Origin: Pseudomonadota bacterium
Lineage (GTDB): Bacteria > Pseudomonadota > Alphaproteobacteria > Ferrovibrionales > Ferrovibrionaceae
Direction of reading: 5' to 3'
Assembly: GCA_021793055.1 (NCBI GenBank)
Contig: JAJYTL010000136.1
Coordinates: forward strand, 1 to 8,265
Length of the DNA: 8,265 nucleotides
The notes beneath the pieces were generated by a model that had not been told where the DNA came from, made no database searches, and saw only the letters and a list, made by a program, of their open reading frames with translations. Both the position numbers and the translations under genes were made by a program. This document shows positions 6,239 through 8,265 of this stretch, piece by piece (positions within the stretch are counted from its first letter, which is position 1; the number at the start of each line of letters is the position of its first letter).

Positions 6239-8169
6239 TCCGCGGCAACGCACGACGTCCGCTCGCCAGCTGCCAGGCGCGGCACCGCCGACGCGGCCTT
6301 CTTCTGGTACTGGTGCTGGCGCTCGTCGCGGGCCTCGCCCCGGCCCCCGCGCAGGCCACGCCGAGCTATGGCCTTTCGGCCTTCGGCGATCTCAGATACG
6401 GCCCCGATTTCAAGCACTTCGACTACGTCAATCCGGAGGCGCCGAAAAGCGGCACCCTGCGCCTCGCCGAAATCGGCAGCTTCGACAGCCTCAATCCCTT
6501 CATCCTGAAGGGCAATGCGCCGGCAAGCCTCGCCGGCGCCGGCCTCGCCCTCGGCGGCACCGCCTTCGTCTACGAATCGCTCATGGAACGCGATGAGGAC
6601 GAGCCCGACGCGCTCTACGGCCTGATCGCGAAAAGCGTCGATCTGTCGGCCGACCGCAGCACCGTCAGTTTCACCCTTCGCCGCCGCGCCCGCTTTCACA
6701 CCGGCCAGCCGATCACCGCCGCCGACGTCGTCTTCACCTTCCATGCCCTGACCACCGAGGGCGATCCGCGCTACCGCTTCCTCTATCGCGGCGTCGTCGG
6801 CGTGACGGCGGACGGGCCGGAGCGCGTGACCTTCCGCCTCAAGCGCGATGCCGATCGCAGCCTGCCGCTCTTGATCGCCCGCATGCCGATCCTCTCGCAT
6901 GTCTATTTCGCCGATCATGCCTTCGACCGCTCGGGCTGGCGGCGGATTCCCGGCAGCGGCCCCTATCGCATCGGCGAGGTGGTCCGCGGCCAGACCATCG
7001 TCTATGACCGCGTACCGGATTATTGGGCGCGCGATCTTCCAGTGATGGTCGGGCAGGACAATTTCGACCGCGTTCGCGTCGACTATTACCGCGACCGCAA
7101 CGCGGCATTGCAGGCCTTTTTCGCCGGCACCTACGACTTTCGCCAGGAGAACACCGCCAAGTCCTGGGCCACCGCCTACGACACGCCGGCGGTCAAGGAC
7201 GGCCGCATCGTCCGCGAGGTGTGGGCGAACCGCCGGCCCGCCGGCGTGCAGGGATTCTTCATCAATACGCGGCGGGCGAAATTCGCCGACCGACGGGTGC
7301 GCGAAGCACTCGCCGACGCCTATGATTTCCAGTGGGAGAACAAGCACCTCTTCTACGGCCTCTACAAACGCACCGAGAGCTATTTCGCGAATTCGCCCTA
7401 CGCGGCGAGCGGCCTGCCCTCCGCCGCCGAGTTGAAGCTCCTCGACCCCTACCGCGCTGTGCTGCCGAAGCGGCTCTTCACCGAAGCCTTTCACACGCCG
7501 ACGAGCGGCGGCCGCGGCTACGACCGCGCCAATCTGCAAAAGGCCCGCGCGCTTCTCGCCGCGGCGGGCTGGCGGGTGCGCGCGGGGCGCCTCGTCAACG
7601 TCAAAACCGGCCGACCGATGCGCATTCAATTCCTGCTCGACGAGCCGGTGTTCGAGCGCGTCGTCGCGCCCTATGCGTTCAATCTGCGGCGCCTCGGCAT
7701 CGCGACATCGATCCGACTTGTCGACAGCGCCACTTACGAGAACCGGCTGAACAGCTTCGATTACGACATCATCGTCTTCCGCCTGCCGCAGCCCTTGACG
7801 CCTGGCGCCGAGCAACGGGCCTATTGGGGATCGGCCAGCGCCGACGTGCCGGGCACCCTCAACTTCGCCGGCATCAAGAGCCCGGTGGTCGATGCCCTGA
7901 TCGACCGGCTGGTGCGGGCGAAAAGCCGGCCTGAGCTCGAGGTCGCGGCCCATGCCCTGGACCGCGTGCTGTCCTGGGGGTTCTACATCGTGCCCCATTT
8001 CTACAGCGGCACCTACCGCATCGCCTTCTGGAACAAGTTCGGGCGGCCGAAAATCCGCCCGCGCTATAGCCTCGGGGTGCTCGACACCTGGTGGTACGAA
8101 CCCCGCCTTGCCGCTATGCTCAAAGCCGGCAAGGCACCGCCGCCGCCGCCCCGGCCGCGGCTGCCGTAA
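6235..8169 (+). CDS. YejA-like periplasmic oligopeptide-binding protein, second paralogue
   Basis: This is a second family 5 solute-binding protein, clearly homologous to the preceding gene along its whole length. The frame is open much further 5', but that stretch overlies the end of the first paralogue. I place the start at GTG 6235, which overlaps the previous TGA (GTGA), with GGAAGG at 6217-6222 upstream. The 644-residue product begins with a long basic n-region (Arg-rich, residues 3-20). A hydrophobic core (22-35) follows, with predicted cleavage after Ala-Gln-Ala (39-41). Shared blocks are HFDYVNPEAPKSGTLRL, FDSLNPFILKG, ITAADVVFTFHAL, GSGPYRIG, KFADRRVREALADAYDF (from 349) and ENKHLFYGLYKRTES. 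It differs by an insert of about nine residues (GAGLALGGTAF), a changed late segment (YDIIVFRLPQPLTPG, from 510), and a Pro-rich C-terminus. It probably shares the YejB permease that starts 18 bases downstream. Confidence 0.87.
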   Translation: MIRGNARRPLASCQARHRRRGLLLVLVLALVAGLAPAPAQATPSYGLSAFGDLRYGPDFKHFDYVNPEAPKSGTLRLAEIGSFDSLNPFILKGNAPASLAGAGLALGGTAFVYESLMERDEDEPDALYGLIAKSVDLSADRSTVSFTLRRRARFHTGQPITAADVVFTFHALTTEGDPRYRFLYRGVVGVTADGPERVTFRLKRDADRSLPLLIARMPILSHVYFADHAFDRSGWRRIPGSGPYRIGEVVRGQTIVYDRVPDYWARDLPVMVGQDNFDRVRVDYYRDRNAALQAFFAGTYDFRQENTAKSWATAYDTPAVKDGRIVREVWANRRPAGVQGFFINTRRAKFADRRVREALADAYDFQWENKHLFYGLYKRTESYFANSPYAASGLPSAAELKLLDPYRAVLPKRLFTEAFHTPTSGGRGYDRANLQKARALLAAAGWRVRAGRLVNVKTGRPMRIQFLLDEPVFERVVAPYAFNLRRLGIATSIRLVDSATYENRLNSFDYDIIVFRLPQPLTPGAEQRAYWGSASADVPGTLNFAGIKSPVVDALIDRLVRAKSRPELEVAAHALDRVLSWGFYIVPHFYSGTYRIAFWNKFGRPKIRPRYSLGVLDTWWYEPRLAAMLKAGKAPPPPPRPRLP

Positions 8170-8176
8170 CGTTCGG

Positions 8177-8187
8177 AAAAGGACAGG
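8177..8187 (+). promoter_or_regulatory. Strong ribosome binding site for the yejB-like gene
   Basis: AAAAGGACAGG immediately precedes the ATG at 8188. The AAGGA core is four bases from the start codon. It is the clearest Shine-Dalgarno sequence in the window and fixes the yejB start. Confidence 0.65.
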
Positions 8188-8265
8188 ATGCTCGCCTACA
8201 TCATCCGCCGTATCCTCCTCATGATTCCGACGCTGTTCGGGATCATGGTGATCAATTTCGCGATC
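8188..8265 (+). CDS. yejB: YejB-like ABC transporter permease, 3'-truncated by the window
   Basis: Only the first 26 residues are present, beginning MLAYIIRRILLMIPTLFGIM. This is the typical start of DppB/OppB/YejB-type inner-membrane permeases: a short cytoplasmic end with two Arg, then the first transmembrane helix containing IPTLFGI. It would form the translocation channel together with a YejE-type partner, driven by a YejF ATPase. Both are expected downstream but not visible. It lies 18 bases after the second binding protein, in the same direction. The assignment to YejB rather than DppB or OppB rests on the two YejA-like neighbours. Confidence 0.8.
   Translation, partial: MLAYIIRRILLMIPTLFGIMVINFAI

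Noticed and set aside
4955..6253. Long minus-strand open frame (432 codons) opposite the first binding protein
   Set aside because: It shows the same codon-bias shadow: no domain motif and no initiation signal, and it is fully covered by a confident gene on the other strand.
6115..7998. Very long minus-strand open frame (627 codons) opposite the second binding protein
   Set aside because: It mirrors a well-supported plus-strand gene. Its translation is low-complexity, rich in Gly, Ala, Arg, Asp and Glu, with no family motif. This is typical antisense openness in GC-rich DNA.

Overview
This window looks like a piece of a GC-rich alphaproteobacterial chromosome, probably Rhodospirillales-like. 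That reading rests on the high GC content, the biotin carboxylase-Aat pair one base apart, a CycM-type membrane-anchored cytochrome c divergent from prephenate dehydratase, and two YejA-type binding proteins ahead of a YejB permease. Taxonomy is inferred from protein style and gene order only. I see no mobile element, tRNA, rRNA or CRISPR array.

Layout. (1) 1-1426, plus strand: the 3' part of accC (biotin carboxylase of acetyl-CoA carboxylase), then aat (leucyl/phenylalanyl-tRNA-protein transferase). (2) 1447-2325, minus strand: pheA (prephenate dehydratase with a C-terminal ACT domain), converging on aat with a 20-base gap. (3) 2326-2608: a 283-base divergent intergenic region. It holds a good sigma70-like promoter for pheA (TTGACA, 17-base spacer, GATACT) and a weaker candidate for the cytochrome gene. 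(4) 2609-8265, plus strand: a tightly packed run of a duplicated membrane-anchored cytochrome c, an inositol-monophosphatase-family enzyme most like HisN histidinol-phosphatase, two paralogous YejA-like peptide-binding proteins, and the start of a yejB-like permease cut by the window end. Gaps are 34, 14, -4 and 18 bases, so this run is probably co-transcribed at least in part.

How the genes work together. The left half is housekeeping metabolism: fatty-acid precursor supply, N-end-rule protein tagging and phenylalanine synthesis. The cytochrome is predicted to shuttle electrons at the periplasmic face of the inner membrane. HisN would perform the penultimate step of histidine synthesis. The two binding proteins probably deliver oligopeptide-like ligands to one shared YejB-type permease; yejE and yejF would be expected just beyond the window.

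The most unusual feature is the cytochrome. Its single CycM-like heme domain has been duplicated in tandem with a 399-base period. The copies are about 90% identical in protein and 88% in DNA, each with its own CxxCH and Met ligand, which makes a predicted diheme membrane-anchored protein. I found no convincing novel defence, mobile or RNA system here.
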